NCBI GenBank assembly: GCA_000953735.1 | Contig: LN554852.1 | Location: 2,119,846 to 2,183,845, forward strand | Reading direction: 5' to 3' | From: Moritella viscosa | GTDB lineage: Bacteria; Pseudomonadota; Gammaproteobacteria; Enterobacterales; Moritellaceae | Length of the DNA stretch: 64,000 nucleotides | Part shown: positions 53,601 to 62,788 of the stretch, in pieces | Layout: every line of letters starts with the position of its first letter | Position numbering within the stretch: the first letter of the stretch is position 1 | The notes under the pieces: generated by a model | Database searches by the model: none | What the model saw: only the letters and a program-made list of their open reading frames with translations | What the model was told of the DNA's origin: nothing | Made by a program: the position numbers and the translations under genes

Positions 53601-56031
53601 TTGGATCATTTGGGTTAAGGCCATTACTGGCTTCCCATGAATTTGTCATACCATCATTATCATTATCACTATCAAGATCAGTCGAGTAGAATGCTATATT
53701 ATCTAGCCAAGCACGATCTAAACCTGCAGAAACTAACGGATCTTTACTATAGCGGAAACGAATGGTATGCAGACCTGAAGATAATGTGTAGTTGAAATGT
53801 TGCCAATCTTCGTCTCCAGATGCTTGGAGTACTCGTTGATCATCTATATATAGTTCAAAGAAGTCAAAACCAAGTTCGCTATCTATTTTATAGTCAAAGG
53901 TAAATGTGCCTTCACTAAATAAAGCGATCCAGAGAAGCTCTGTAGTTTGACTATGCGCAATGGTTTTATTCGCGATTGAATATGTGCCTGTCGACGAGCC
54001 TCCGCTTACTAATTCCCAGTTGTTATCTATATTAACTAATTGGCTTGGTATCGTAGCATCTTCGAAATTGAAGTGGGAGTTTATGACGACTTCAGGCGTT
54101 GAGCTTGATTTGAAAGGATCTGAACCTAATAAATATTCGTTTATATTTGTTACGCCATCGGAATCTGAATCTAAGTGTGCATCGTTAGGATCTAATGGAT
54201 CGAGTCCAACGTTAATTTCCCATTGGTCAGGAAGTCGGTCATTGTCTGTATCTGTATTATTCGGGTCTGTACTATAAATTGATACTTCTTCATAATCTGT
54301 TAAGCCATCGCTATCAGAGTCTGAAATGGTTGGATTGGTGTCTGCAAGGTATTCACCTAAGTTTGATAAACCATCTTGGTCGAGATCCTGTGCCGCATCA
54401 GCTGGCGTCGTATAATCTAAACCATAGGATTGTTCCCAATAATCAGACATGCCATCATTATCTTGATCACTAAAAGGAAGATTGTCACATGTAACACCGA
54501 CTTGTGAAAAAGCATTGATAACGGGAAAAGCGTCATAACCTTTATCTACGCTCGCGTTAATTGCGCCACACGCACCATCGACAAAATCTGTTGATTGAGT
54601 CCAATAAAAGCGGTTTGCATCAAGCATAATCGAGAATGCTTTTTTGATGTTCCATTCTGGTGTGTTTGAAAGAATATAAAAGGCACGGTTAAATACGCCA
54701 CTGCTATGGTGAACATCGATATTTTCGTAATAATTTTCGGCATGACCAATAGATTTTCCATCAAGGGTAGGGTCTTCGAAAAATCGGAACGCGCCGCCAT
54801 TTTTGGTGATATCTGCACCTATTAACCAATCATTACTGCCACGTACAAATAACTCTGCAGTTTCACCTGCCATGTCTGAAAATGATTCGTTGATACCGCC
54901 AGACTGACCATTATAAATCAAGTCAGAATTTTGGTCTGTGAAACCATGGCTGACTTCATGGGCGACAATATCAAGAGAAACCAAAGGATAAATATTGTTA
55001 TCGCCATCCCCAAATGTCATGCTCGAGCCATCCCAAAAAGCATTGGCATAGTTATTATTGTAATGCACTTTCATGACTAATTGGAATGTCAAAGGTGCTA
55101 ATCCATACCAGTCTCTGTACATATCAAATACAGCATTACCAAATCCATGAGCGTCATTAAGCGGAGAGTATGCGCCATTTATTTCTTTATATTCATTACG
55201 TGAACAAGTAAAAGCAAAGGTGTCGTTGTTGGTTGTACCGTGCTGCAAATCAACAGTACGGACGTTTTTATTTTCAAGTAAACAATCATTACCATTTTGT
55301 GTTACATCTAGTGCTGTGTAATGAGTACCGTATTCATATTGACCTACTTTAGCGTTTCCACCGGGTCCTGTTGCCGTCGCGTGTTGTAGGTTATTCCATG
55401 AATCAATAATAAATTTGGTATCGGTATCAACTAATAAGATAGGTTGTGCGATGTTACCTTCATCATCTTCAAGCTTAAATGAGATATACCAAACCAGTAC
55501 TGCGTTTTTTTGTTCATTTAAGTGAATATAATTTGTAATTTCAATGTTTGATACTTGGGCGCTTTCACTTAAACCAAATTGTTTTTTTGCTTTAATGATG
55601 AGCGTTGTTTGTAGCTCTTTGCTTGGTTTAGTGTTTGCTAATTCAGTGCTCGAAAGATTAGCATCTAATTCAATGTTTTTTAATTGTTTGCCATTGAGCG
55701 CATAAATCCGACTCTTAGCATCACGATGCACGGCTATTTGATGACTCCAAACAGGAATGCCTAAGTAATTTTGCTGATACTTGTTGTGAGTTTTGTCTGT
55801 CTTTTTTGTTTGGCTTTGGCCTGAAAACGTTTGGGGGGACACTTCTGGCAATAGTTTAAAGCTGTGGGGATTGCTTTGGGGCCCACGAATAGAAAATTGA
55901 TTTGCTAAATGAAGGCGACTTTCGATACTTTCTGCATCTTTTAAATTGAGCCGATGAGATTCAGCCGCTTGAGCAATAAAGCTAGCTGATGACAAGCTAA
56001 GTAGTAAGTACATCTTGGTGATATGCTGCAT
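50632..56031 (-). CDS. Large secreted M4 (thermolysin-type) metalloprotease with Ca-binding repeats and GlyGly-CTERM
   Basis: 1799 residues. Signal peptide (MYLLLSLSSASFIAQAAE), FTP/PepSY propeptide (about 25-220), M4 catalytic domain (about 225-520) with VAHEVSHGF (zinc HExxH at about 358) and GGINESFSDMAGE (third ligand Glu), and AENYYENIDVHHSSGVFNRAF with the catalytic His. Then come calcium-binding thrombospondin-type-3-like repeats (DQDNDGMSDYWEQ and many D-x-D-x-D-G units), two beta-sandwich modules with FTFDYKIDSELGFDFFELYI-like sequence, HYR-like domains and PKD-like domains. The end has SSGGTSSYWFVLTLASLLFYRK, a GlyGly-CTERM anchor cut by rhombosortase after type II secretion. Confidence 0.9.
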   Translation of the reverse strand: MQHITKMYLLLSLSSASFIAQAAESHRLNLKDAESIESRLHLANQFSIRGPQSNPHSFKLLPEVSPQTFSGQSQTKKTDKTHNKYQQNYLGIPVWSHQIAVHRDAKSRIYALNGKQLKNIELDANLSSTELANTKPSKELQTTLIIKAKKQFGLSESAQVSNIEITNYIHLNEQKNAVLVWYISFKLEDDEGNIAQPILLVDTDTKFIIDSWNNLQHATATGPGGNAKVGQYEYGTHYTALDVTQNGNDCLLENKNVRTVDLQHGTTNNDTFAFTCSRNEYKEINGAYSPLNDAHGFGNAVFDMYRDWYGLAPLTFQLVMKVHYNNNYANAFWDGSSMTFGDGDNNIYPLVSLDIVAHEVSHGFTDQNSDLIYNGQSGGINESFSDMAGETAELFVRGSNDWLIGADITKNGGAFRFFEDPTLDGKSIGHAENYYENIDVHHSSGVFNRAFYILSNTPEWNIKKAFSIMLDANRFYWTQSTDFVDGACGAINASVDKGYDAFPVINAFSQVGVTCDNLPFSDQDNDGMSDYWEQSYGLDYTTPADAAQDLDQDGLSNLGEYLADTNPTISDSDSDGLTDYEEVSIYSTDPNNTDTDNDRLPDQWEINVGLDPLDPNDAHLDSDSDGVTNINEYLLGSDPFKSSSTPEVVINSHFNFEDATIPSQLVNIDNNWELVSGGSSTGTYSIANKTIAHSQTTELLWIALFSEGTFTFDYKIDSELGFDFFELYIDDQRVLQASGDEDWQHFNYTLSSGLHTIRFRYSKDPLVSAGLDRAWLDNIAFYSTDLDSDNDNDGMTNSWEASNGLNPNDPTDANTDLDNDGLDNLTEFQLGTLANNADSDNDQIPDGWEISYGLDPLNNLDVSDDLDNDGFSNLSEFQAGTDPSDANQQPPSIKNVLFDFEDLQSPQGWISDVNANASWKVSNDEANNSNYSLTSQNIEHNQNSTIIWFGNFNEGVLSYDYKVESELNWDFLTVYLDDQAITNISGAQDWSTHTVNISAGNHTIKWVYRKDSSVSTDQDRAWIDNVSFNSTIQDSDNDGMPDQWELDNSLDPNDPADASLDPDQDGLTNLAEYQVDSDINNSDTDADGVPDSEDSAPRDSNIGKMQPPTFSAIADIQIEAEATLTDVSALTLPLNTVSDNSGLPVQINHNITVNLAIGDHNITWTATDHSGNTATATQILRIRDTIAPEFNLSPLYQVSSQGIFTDLTQVLNLQANDLIDGDINAQITTPSLLKSGLHLVNVQAVDQSNNMARAQVTVAINPQIEIPAQIQTAVGNQVIVPVYLNGPAAQYPVQIDYTVTGLITPIQSQLEINQGMSGELVFNIPTNHSGNSITVGLDSAVNAHITSGIGQISLISDNQAPSLSVNIKQAEHPVTLVQKSLGLAYLDVSINDINLADQHTVSFNFPSEFGAALTQKNGNRIEFDPATIPTGTYSVDITVSETNTAALLYNQLTVQILVKNTLPALGLEDTDQDGINDQDEGYADTDGDGIVDYLDINNNVTQLPLSSSNLPLFVKASSKLSLGDINLQSKGADAEFADIHFSDIPINTKSIHANERRLASALINVRINKKPSGESAFIVVPTEPLPANSFLYLHTKLSGWSILSAGTYNNVSSAPFNLNGNCPEIMHESYVYGLNQGDECILIQIEDGGNYDIDKATNNSVSITAAVYPEIENNAPNVMVSAPSTASELTNIIIDASSSSDIDNDLLTYQWTLPDNINIQLTNIAPGKIELSLPEINSDTGIAIQLTVSDGHTVVIQALNLMITNTKSTPDNNSSGGTSSYWFVLTLASLLFYRKNVNR

Positions 56032-56654
56032 TTATCTAATATCCTTATTTACTCGGCACTCTGTTATGACTGGTGTCCGAATATAATGCTGCGTACTTTA
56101 AATTTCCATATTACTTAAGGTACTGATTAAAAATAATAATTTTCACTATTCAATTTATATTTTGGGTTGATTCTATTGCTTAGTCCATAATTATTGCAAC
56201 TTAATCTCATTTATAAAATTGGGTTTGATTGGGTATTTACTTCTTATGTCTAGGTCTTAGTTGTTGATATTATTGTTCATTTATATTTATTAATGTAGTT
56301 AGTCTTTTATTTTATGGCGAGATAGTATTTTCCAAAATTAGATGTAAGACGTGTATAAAGAGGAAATAAGGCATTAGTATGAAAATTATCTTAGATAAAA
56401 TCATTTATTGGAGACGCTACAGTAAGCTTATCACGGTTACTCTTCGCTCTTACCCCGCTATAAAACAGCCGGAAATGCAGGCTGAATGTAAAAAAAGCTA
56501 AGTTTTATCGAGTTAAACGGTAATAGACCGTAATCAGCGTTATAATTACAGCTTAGCTTTCAGCTTAATGTCAGCCTTAATATGAACTTAATAGCTGGGA
56601 GTTTTCTTATTCAAGTGTACCAATAGCGGGTTAAACATAGGACAGGTAGAAAAG
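56032..56654. other. Gene-free region between divergent genes
   Basis: About 620 bp, AT-rich, with no supportable gene. It contains AGCTAAG/CTTAGCT and ACGGT-AATAG-ACCGT dyads (56495-56560), which suggest an operator upstream of the monooxygenase gene, and the promoters of both divergent genes. Confidence 0.45.
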
Positions 56655-58145
56655 TTGAAGATTGAAGAGAACCACTGGACTATTTGTGCAGAATGTAAGG
56701 GACGCGGGAAAGTAAGTAAGCGGCTCCGAAAGAAAGTAAGACTCAGCTACCAGCGAGAACTAGAGATATTTGAAAGAAACAACCGCGAAGGGAGCGCTCC
56801 CGTTCGCCCTAAGGCTCACCTTGATGCATGCTCGCACTGTAAAGGTTCCGGGCTGATTCGATCTGCTATCCAAGCCTTTTCTGATAAAGAGCCGGATCAA
56901 GAAAACTACCCACATCTTGCCATCATTGGCGGTGGAATAGGTGGGGTGGCCCTTGCTGTAGCTTGTCTTCACCGTGGCATTCCTTTTACACTTTATGAAC
57001 GCGATAGCAGCTTCGATGCACGATCCCAAGGTTATGGACTTACTTTACAACAAGCGAGTAGAGCGATCGAGGGGCTGGGTATTGTCTCGTTAGAGGAGGG
57101 GATCATCTCAACCAGACATGTGGTTCATACGACCGAAGGAAAAGTGCTCGGTGAATGGGGGATCAGAAAATGGGTGCCGTCAGACGACAAAAATTTACCC
57201 AAACGCACGAATGTGCATATCGCAAGGCAGTCGTTGCGTTTAGCTTTACTTGAGCAGTTAGGGGGACATGATGTGGTGCAGTGGGGCCATCAGTTAGTTG
57301 GTTTTATACAATCTGAGGGTGAAGGTGTTGATTTGAGCTTTCAGGTTGAAGGTGAGATGAAGTACGCTCATGCGGATCTTGTCGTTGGGGCGGATGGTAT
57401 CCGCAGTTCGGTGCGCAAGTTACTGGTGGGTGAGGATAATTCTCCCTTAAATTATTTAGGCTGTATCGTGATTTTGGGGATTTGTCCTTTGGCCGATCTT
57501 GAAGATGAAGGTCTTGATCGTGTTTTACTGGATTCGGCCACGGTATTCCAAACCGCCAATGGCCATGAGCGGATCTACATCATGCCTTATACATCGGACT
57601 CGGTGATGTGGCAGCTCAGCTTTCCAATGCCAGAAGAAGAGGCTAAGGCCTTGAGTGCTAAAGGAGCTAAAGCGCTAAAAGAAGAAGCGTTGCGACGATG
57701 TCAGTGGCACGATCCCATTCCACAGATTTTAACGGCGACGCAGGAAGTGATGGTTTCTGGTTATCCTGTGTATGACCGAGCACTACTCGAACCTGAATTG
57801 TTACAGGAAGGGGCTAACGTGACCTTGATTGGAGATGCTGCTCATCCTATGAGTCCATTCAAAGGACAAGGTGCGAATCAAGCACTGCTGGATGCGTTGG
57901 CATTGGCTAGGGTAATTACAAAAGAATGTAGACCCTTGTCTCAATGGCGTAAAGCTGGCGTGAGGGAAAGTGTGTTAACTGAGTTTGAATCCGAAATGTT
58001 AGAGCGCAGCGCTAAGAAAGTAAAAGGCTCCGCGGAGGCTGCTGAGTTTTTGCATACTAATATTGTGCTGCATGAGGGCGATGAACCGAGAGGACGCTGC
58101 CTAGAGAGAAAAGTGGAAAATGAATCCGCAAAAGATAAAGAATAA
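56655..58145 (+). CDS. FAD-dependent monooxygenase with N-terminal DnaJ-like zinc ribbon
   Basis: 496 residues, TTG start preceded by AGGTAGAAAAG. The first 75 residues hold two DnaJ-like repeats: CAECKGRGKVSKR and CSHCKGSGLIRSA (CxxCxGxG). Then comes a class A flavin hydroxylase: LAIIGGGIGGVALAVACLHRG (FAD Rossmann, GxGxxG), LYERD, the GADGIRSSVRKLL motif, and VTLIGDAAHPMSPFKGQGANQALLDA (second FAD motif, in two parts). It probably hydroxylates an aromatic or polyketide-like substrate with NAD(P)H. The zinc ribbon fusion is unusual. Codon use looks richer in G+C than the neighbours. No cluster partners are obvious. Confidence 0.82.
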   Translation: MKIEENHWTICAECKGRGKVSKRLRKKVRLSYQRELEIFERNNREGSAPVRPKAHLDACSHCKGSGLIRSAIQAFSDKEPDQENYPHLAIIGGGIGGVALAVACLHRGIPFTLYERDSSFDARSQGYGLTLQQASRAIEGLGIVSLEEGIISTRHVVHTTEGKVLGEWGIRKWVPSDDKNLPKRTNVHIARQSLRLALLEQLGGHDVVQWGHQLVGFIQSEGEGVDLSFQVEGEMKYAHADLVVGADGIRSSVRKLLVGEDNSPLNYLGCIVILGICPLADLEDEGLDRVLLDSATVFQTANGHERIYIMPYTSDSVMWQLSFPMPEEEAKALSAKGAKALKEEALRRCQWHDPIPQILTATQEVMVSGYPVYDRALLEPELLQEGANVTLIGDAAHPMSPFKGQGANQALLDALALARVITKECRPLSQWRKAGVRESVLTEFESEMLERSAKKVKGSAEAAEFLHTNIVLHEGDEPRGRCLERKVENESAKDKE

Positions 58146-58230
58146 CATCAACACAACATGACGTTTATTCCCAAATCCCCGCTAGCTTGCTACGCTGTTG
58201 AGCTTAGCTTTATATTTTTAAGGAAATTTT

Positions 58231-58548
58231 ATGATTTATTCAACCACAGAGTCAATTCCAGGCAAGGAAATCGAAGAAATAGTAGGTGTAGTGACAGGTA
58301 ACGTCGTTCAGGCAAAGCATATAGGACGTGACATCATGGCAAGTTTAAAAAGTATTGTCGGTGGTGAAATTCGAGGCTACACAGAAATGTTAACGGAGGC
58401 TAGGGATATAGCTGTTCAACGTCTAATTGCAGATGCGCATGAAAAGGGGGCTGATGCTGTTGTAGGCATTCGTTTTACTACAAGCGCAATTATGGATGGC
58501 TCATCTGAAATTATGGTCTTTGGAACAGCGGTTAAATTAAAAAAATAA
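58231..58548 (+). CDS. YbjQ/UPF0145 family protein
   Basis: 105 residues of the YbjQ family, whose members form pentameric beta-barrel-like rings. The conserved VVTGNVVQAKHIGRDIMASLKS, read in parts, EIRGYTEMLTEARDIAVQRL and KGADAVVGIRFTTSAIMDGS segments are present. Function in bacteria is not established. It is 82 bp after the monooxygenase gene, with AAGGAAATTTT before the ATG. A short hairpin without T-run follows. Confidence 0.92.
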   Translation: MIYSTTESIPGKEIEEIVGVVTGNVVQAKHIGRDIMASLKSIVGGEIRGYTEMLTEARDIAVQRLIADAHEKGADAVVGIRFTTSAIMDGSSEIMVFGTAVKLKK

Positions 58549-58739
58549 CGAGTCCTTAAAAAAGGACAAAATAGCGGTCTCTGTTTGTTACTCATAGCTT
58601 TCAGCCCATTTTATTTGGTCGCTAGTGAGCTAGGTGAAAAGGCGCAGTAAATCAAAGCGTCGTATGCTTACAAATGTTAACATACGCCGTAAATTTACAG
58701 GCATTGTCATCTTCTAGTGAAGTTAGGTAGAAAACTATA

Positions 58740-59141
58740 ATGGTTTCGGAATACGAGAAAATAAAATTATTGTTAAAAAACAAGAGTAAGAACAATAATA
58801 AAGAGGAACTTGCACGCCTGCGCAAACAAATCCCGACGTTTGAATGTACACCGGGTTGCCACGATTGCTGTGGACCTGTAACTACGTCTGCAGAAGAAAT
58901 GTCGCGCCTGCCATATAAAACGGATGCTGAGCATGATGCCGCATTAGATGAGTATAACTGCGTACATTTAGGCCCTAAAGGTTGCACTGTGTACGAGGAA
59001 CGCCCGTTGATCTGCCGATTGTTTGGTACAACACCTAGAATACCTTGTCCTAATGATCGTCGACCAGAAGAAATGATTGATGTTAAAGTTGAGGGACAGA
59101 TCCATCACTACATCAGAAATACACGACAAGTGTTGGTATAG
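58740..59141 (+). CDS. YkgJ family cysteine cluster protein
   Basis: 133 residues. FECTPGCHDCCGPV and CVHLGPKGCTVYEERPLICRLF hold the conserved cysteines (CxxGCxxCC ... C...GC...C) that bind zinc or an iron-sulphur cluster in the YkgJ/FliB family. The ATG at 58740 has no strong ribosome site. A charged helix leads in (EYEKIKLLLKNKSKN). Role unknown; a methyl-lysine-related link exists for FliB only. It is separate from its neighbours. Confidence 0.88.
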   Translation: MVSEYEKIKLLLKNKSKNNNKEELARLRKQIPTFECTPGCHDCCGPVTTSAEEMSRLPYKTDAEHDAALDEYNCVHLGPKGCTVYEERPLICRLFGTTPRIPCPNDRRPEEMIDVKVEGQIHHYIRNTRQVLV

Positions 59142-59172
59142 TTAAATAATATTAAAACGTTATGGAGAAGAA

Positions 59173-59274
59173 ATGGAATTCATTCTTGAAAAAGTAACTT
59201 ACAACGAACTCGGCTTAATCCTTAGAGCTAGTCTGGTATCTAACAAAGGATTGGCAGCCGGGTTGTTATCATAA
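59173..59274 (+). CDS. Possible small protein or gene remnant
   Basis: A 33-residue frame (MEFILEKVTYNELGLILRAS...) with a good GGAGAAGA ribosome site, lying between the YkgJ and PhyH genes. It could be a real small protein or the first part of a lost gene. Not recognised. Confidence 0.3.
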   Translation: MEFILEKVTYNELGLILRASLVSNKGLAAGLLS

Positions 59275-59288
59275 AATAGAGGTAATGG

Positions 59289-60077
59289 GTGTTAAAGGTA
59301 GTGAATCAAAGTCAATTGAATAGCGAATATGACGAGCAAGGTTACTTTGTAATAAGAAATTATTTTAATACCGATGAGATTTTAGCGCTGAGAGAAGTCG
59401 TATCAAAATTCCATGAGCGCTGGAAAGAAGACAATATACAATTCTATCGTTCTGAAGCGTTTAATTCGTCTGTCATTACCGGCATCGATTATTTAGAGTG
59501 CGACGATCGGCTGAAGCTTTTCAATTTCATCAGCTCAAAAAAAATGATGGATGTTGTCGAATCGGTTATACCGTCTAATCCAGCATTTATGAATACCCAA
59601 TTATTTTTCAACCCTGTTAACCCTAAACAAAAAGATTTTTGGCATCGTGATTGTCAATACGATCATGAGGTCGAACAGCAAAAAATAGCCGTGCAAGAGA
59701 CGCAAGTGGTACATCTTCGCGTTCCTTTGTTTGATGAACTTGGCATGGAACTCGTCCCTGGTACGCATAAGCGCTGGGACAATGAAGAAGAGTTTAATGT
59801 ACGACAAGAAATAAAAGGCAAAGTGAGCTGTGATAGTCTCTCTAGTGGTAAGGTAATGAACTTAGCCGCGGGCGACTTACTCGTGTTTTCAGCTGATATG
59901 ATCCACCGCGGTTTATATGGTATGGATCGATTAGCGCTGGATATCTTAGTGTTTGATCCGGATGCGGACTTTGCCGATTATGTCGATGACGAATGTTTAC
60001 CGAGCATTGAAATGCTGGATAAGATTGATGATCCGAGATTATTCATGAGTACGCTCAACCTAAAGGCACAGTGTTGA
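59289..60077 (+). CDS. Phytanoyl-CoA dioxygenase (PhyH) family protein
   Basis: 262 residues, GTG start with AGAGG upstream. Fe(II)/2-oxoglutarate dioxygenase features: the opening YDEQGYFVIRNYFNTDEI, the HxD metal site in WHRDCQYDH, VPGTHKRW, GDLLVFSADMIHRG (distal His) and a following Arg (LDILVF context) for 2-oxoglutarate. It hydroxylates an unknown substrate. The next gene, for a secreted zinc hydrolase, starts 55 bp later and may be co-transcribed. Confidence 0.85.
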   Translation: MLKVVNQSQLNSEYDEQGYFVIRNYFNTDEILALREVVSKFHERWKEDNIQFYRSEAFNSSVITGIDYLECDDRLKLFNFISSKKMMDVVESVIPSNPAFMNTQLFFNPVNPKQKDFWHRDCQYDHEVEQQKIAVQETQVVHLRVPLFDELGMELVPGTHKRWDNEEEFNVRQEIKGKVSCDSLSSGKVMNLAAGDLLVFSADMIHRGLYGMDRLALDILVFDPDADFADYVDDECLPSIEMLDKIDDPRLFMSTLNLKAQC

Positions 60078-60132
60078 TTGCGCGAAAAAATCAGTTGGCG
60101 CTTCAACATATGACAGATTTTAAAGGAATATT

Positions 60133-61476
60133 ATGTTTATCTCGATCTTGTTTAAAAGACTGCTGAAAGTCATCTTGTGTAGTAGTGTCGTTGTGAGTAA
60201 CGCCAGTGCATGGTCTGAACACAGTCTTATTACCTACCCAATATTAAAGACTATTCCTGACGTCGCAGATCAAGTGCCGATTAAGGTTGAAACCTTAGCT
60301 GAATTTGTGACAGCAGAGGCGCAAGGGTTAGAAACGTTATTAGCAAGCAATGAAGACTGGTTACGCCAAAACGTCCTGTATTATAAACCGCGTCCAGATA
60401 CCTTAGCATTTGACGCTGCTGGGCAAGACTTACAAACAAGTTTCACCCATGCCATACGTATCAACCCGAATGCACGTGTTAATCCGTATATTCAATTATT
60501 ACCAGGGCAGGATAAACAAGGCCGTCGTCGAATGGATTCCTCAGAAGTTACCGTATTTAAAAGTCTAGACCATTACAACACCATGACTTTTGTTGAAGTG
60601 AAAAGTGGAGAAATGGTAACGCCAATCGAGGTGTTAGTATCGGCTAATGATGATCCTGATAATGGTTTAGATATTGGTTTGTTTGAAGACAGCAATACCA
60701 ACGCGGGTAAACTGTATGGTTTTGGTAAACAAGCCTTTGGTAATCCTGCATTAGAATACAGTTCGCAAGCACCTTTCCATATGGGGTTCTACCATGAATC
60801 AAGTGTACTCTTTACACTCGCCCCCTTCTTACGTGATACCTTCCCTGATTATCGTGTCCATATGTACAAAGCGTTATCTGAATATGCTTTTCGTACTGGC
60901 CATGATTATTGGGGCTGGCGCTTTATGGGATGGGGCATGCACTACATTGGAGACATTGCACAGTCATATCACTCAACATTACAACCGGGTGTGAGTACGG
61001 TGTCGAGTATCTGGACAAATGCCAAAGATATGATGGGTTTCCCGCAAGCGAAAATAGATGCGATTCAATTGCTCTCTAATCGCCATTTAGTATTAGAAAC
61101 ATTTCAAGAGAACATTACCAAGCAAGCCTATGAAAATAATGACTTTAGTAGCATATTATTTAAAGCGTTAGAACAAGAGATGCCTGTTATTGAATACACA
61201 AATACGACATTTGTAGAGGTATTTGCCAAGAAATCATATGACAAATCACAGAAATTGGCTGATTACCTTGAACGTTGGGTGCCTGAGAAACTAGTGAGTG
61301 ACCCGAGTTTTGAAGTCGATGGTAGTAAGGAAGTCGACATGATTGTTGATATGATCCGAGAGAAAAATGGCGAAGAGGGGGTAACCCAAATGATCAACTT
61401 ACTCGCTGAGTTTATGTCAGATCATAACGCTAATACACGCAGTTACGTTCGTTCAATTTTATATCATAAACCTTAA
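60133..61476 (+). CDS. Secreted zinc phospholipase C / S1-P1 nuclease-like protein
   Basis: 447 residues. The signal peptide (LLKVILCSSVVVSNASA) would leave a mature protein beginning WSEHSLITY, so the first residue is the Trp that binds zinc in phospholipase C and P1 nuclease. The central MGWGMHYIGDIAQSYHSTL carries the H-x3-D and H-x-x-x ligands; FRTGHDYWGWR gives a further His/Asp. It probably hydrolyses a phosphodiester (phospholipid or nucleic acid) outside the cytoplasm. Longer than B. cereus PLC (245) due to an insert at about 90-190. A strong terminator follows. Confidence 0.8.
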   Translation: MFISILFKRLLKVILCSSVVVSNASAWSEHSLITYPILKTIPDVADQVPIKVETLAEFVTAEAQGLETLLASNEDWLRQNVLYYKPRPDTLAFDAAGQDLQTSFTHAIRINPNARVNPYIQLLPGQDKQGRRRMDSSEVTVFKSLDHYNTMTFVEVKSGEMVTPIEVLVSANDDPDNGLDIGLFEDSNTNAGKLYGFGKQAFGNPALEYSSQAPFHMGFYHESSVLFTLAPFLRDTFPDYRVHMYKALSEYAFRTGHDYWGWRFMGWGMHYIGDIAQSYHSTLQPGVSTVSSIWTNAKDMMGFPQAKIDAIQLLSNRHLVLETFQENITKQAYENNDFSSILFKALEQEMPVIEYTNTTFVEVFAKKSYDKSQKLADYLERWVPEKLVSDPSFEVDGSKEVDMIVDMIREKNGEEGVTQMINLLAEFMSDHNANTRSYVRSILYHKP

Positions 61477-61485
61477 TATAATCGA

Positions 61486-61528
61486 GCAGTAAGCCAGCAC
61501 TTTAGTCCCGCAATGGCTTACTGCTTTA
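61486..61528 (+). terminator. Rho-independent terminator
   Basis: GCAGTAAGCCA (61486-61496) pairs perfectly with TGGCTTACTGC (61514-61524) around a 17-nt loop, followed by TTTATT. Confidence 0.85.
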
Positions 61529-61535
61529 TTGCATA

Positions 61536-62570
61536 TTGATTTTTGTATACACTGACCGTATAAACATCAATAACGGTGTTTATTTTTTATTACCTGGTCA
61601 CACAGATCGGACGTTACTCGGTACTTCTCATTTGATTCAAGATCGCGCTAGCCAAATGGCACTTTTCCATACACTTGTACAAACTGGTAGCTTTACTGCT
61701 GCTGCACATACGTTAGGTGTGTCGGTTTCTCATGTCAGTAAGCAACTCAAGTGTTTAGAAGCTGATTTAAACGTTAAACTTGTGCAGCGTTCAACGCGAA
61801 GCTTCACCTTAACTGATGCGGGACAACTGTTTGCCCATTATTGTGCTGACGTGGTAATCAGTGTACAAGACGCTGATGTCATGATGGCTAATCTGCAAGA
61901 TGAAGTGACGGGTATCCTGCGTTTAGGTGTTTCGCAGTCATTTGGTACGATCCATATCATCCCTGCAATTGAACAATTTCGTAAATTGCATCCCGACTTG
62001 CATGTTGAAGTGAGTCTGTTTGATTATAAAACCAATATGATTGATGACGGTTTAGACCTGTGGTTGACGAACATTGAAGATATACCCGAAGGTTATGTGG
62101 CTCAGCATTTGGCTGATACCCGCTTTGTGGTTGCTGCGTCACCAGATTATCTGATGCACAACTCAGCGCCATTACATCCGGAAGACCTTGAGAATCATAA
62201 CTGCCTGATTTACCAAAGCCGTGAGCGTAACTATGGTTTATGGTCATTCAAACAAGGTACTGACACGTTATATGTAAATGTTAATGGTGATTATCGTGTT
62301 GATTTAGCCGAAGCTATCCGCGATGCCGCGATATCAGGATGGGGAATTGCCTACTTAGCGACGTATTTATTAACGGATGAGTTTAGAGCGGGAAAGTTGA
62401 TACAACTATTACCAGAGTGGCAGGCGAGTCAAAGGATGCAGTTCTATGCTGTATACCCAAGTCGTAAGCATTTACCGAAGAAAATTAGCGCGGCGATCAT
62501 TTTTTTCAAAGAATATATTGGTCAGCCTTCATACTGGGATCGGCAATTAAAGTCACAGATTAAAATCTAA
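61536..62570 (+). CDS. LysR family transcriptional regulator
   Basis: The winged HTH is at about 38-98: SQMALFHTLVQTGSFTAAAHTLG, read in parts, SHVSKQLKCLEADLNVKLVQRSTR. The effector domain follows from about 125 (VTGILRLGVSQSFG, LHPDLHVEVSL, LDLWLTNIEDIPEGYVAQ). It binds DNA as a tetramer and probably regulates a nearby gene. The start is uncertain: the frame is open to the ATG at 61536 (344 residues), but the family N-terminus is 25-40 residues downstream, and a TTG at about 61632 or ATG at 61656 are candidates, none with a good ribosome site. Confidence 0.88.
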   Translation: MIFVYTDRININNGVYFLLPGHTDRTLLGTSHLIQDRASQMALFHTLVQTGSFTAAAHTLGVSVSHVSKQLKCLEADLNVKLVQRSTRSFTLTDAGQLFAHYCADVVISVQDADVMMANLQDEVTGILRLGVSQSFGTIHIIPAIEQFRKLHPDLHVEVSLFDYKTNMIDDGLDLWLTNIEDIPEGYVAQHLADTRFVVAASPDYLMHNSAPLHPEDLENHNCLIYQSRERNYGLWSFKQGTDTLYVNVNGDYRVDLAEAIRDAAISGWGIAYLATYLLTDEFRAGKLIQLLPEWQASQRMQFYAVYPSRKHLPKKISAAIIFFKEYIGQPSYWDRQLKSQIKI

Positions 62571-62788
62571 TCTACAAGAACTTATCTCCTCATGGGGAAA
62601 TATCTTTTCCATATGGAAACAATACCTAAAATATCATTGTTGAATTGTTATAAAACAATAGATTAGCTATCACAACAAGACGTTTGAATTTAATTGTAAC
62701 AAGCAAGTAACTTACTGGGCTTGCTGTAATAATGGTGCGGACTACAATACGCATCTTTATAATTTTAATCATTAAACAGGTTTGTTCC

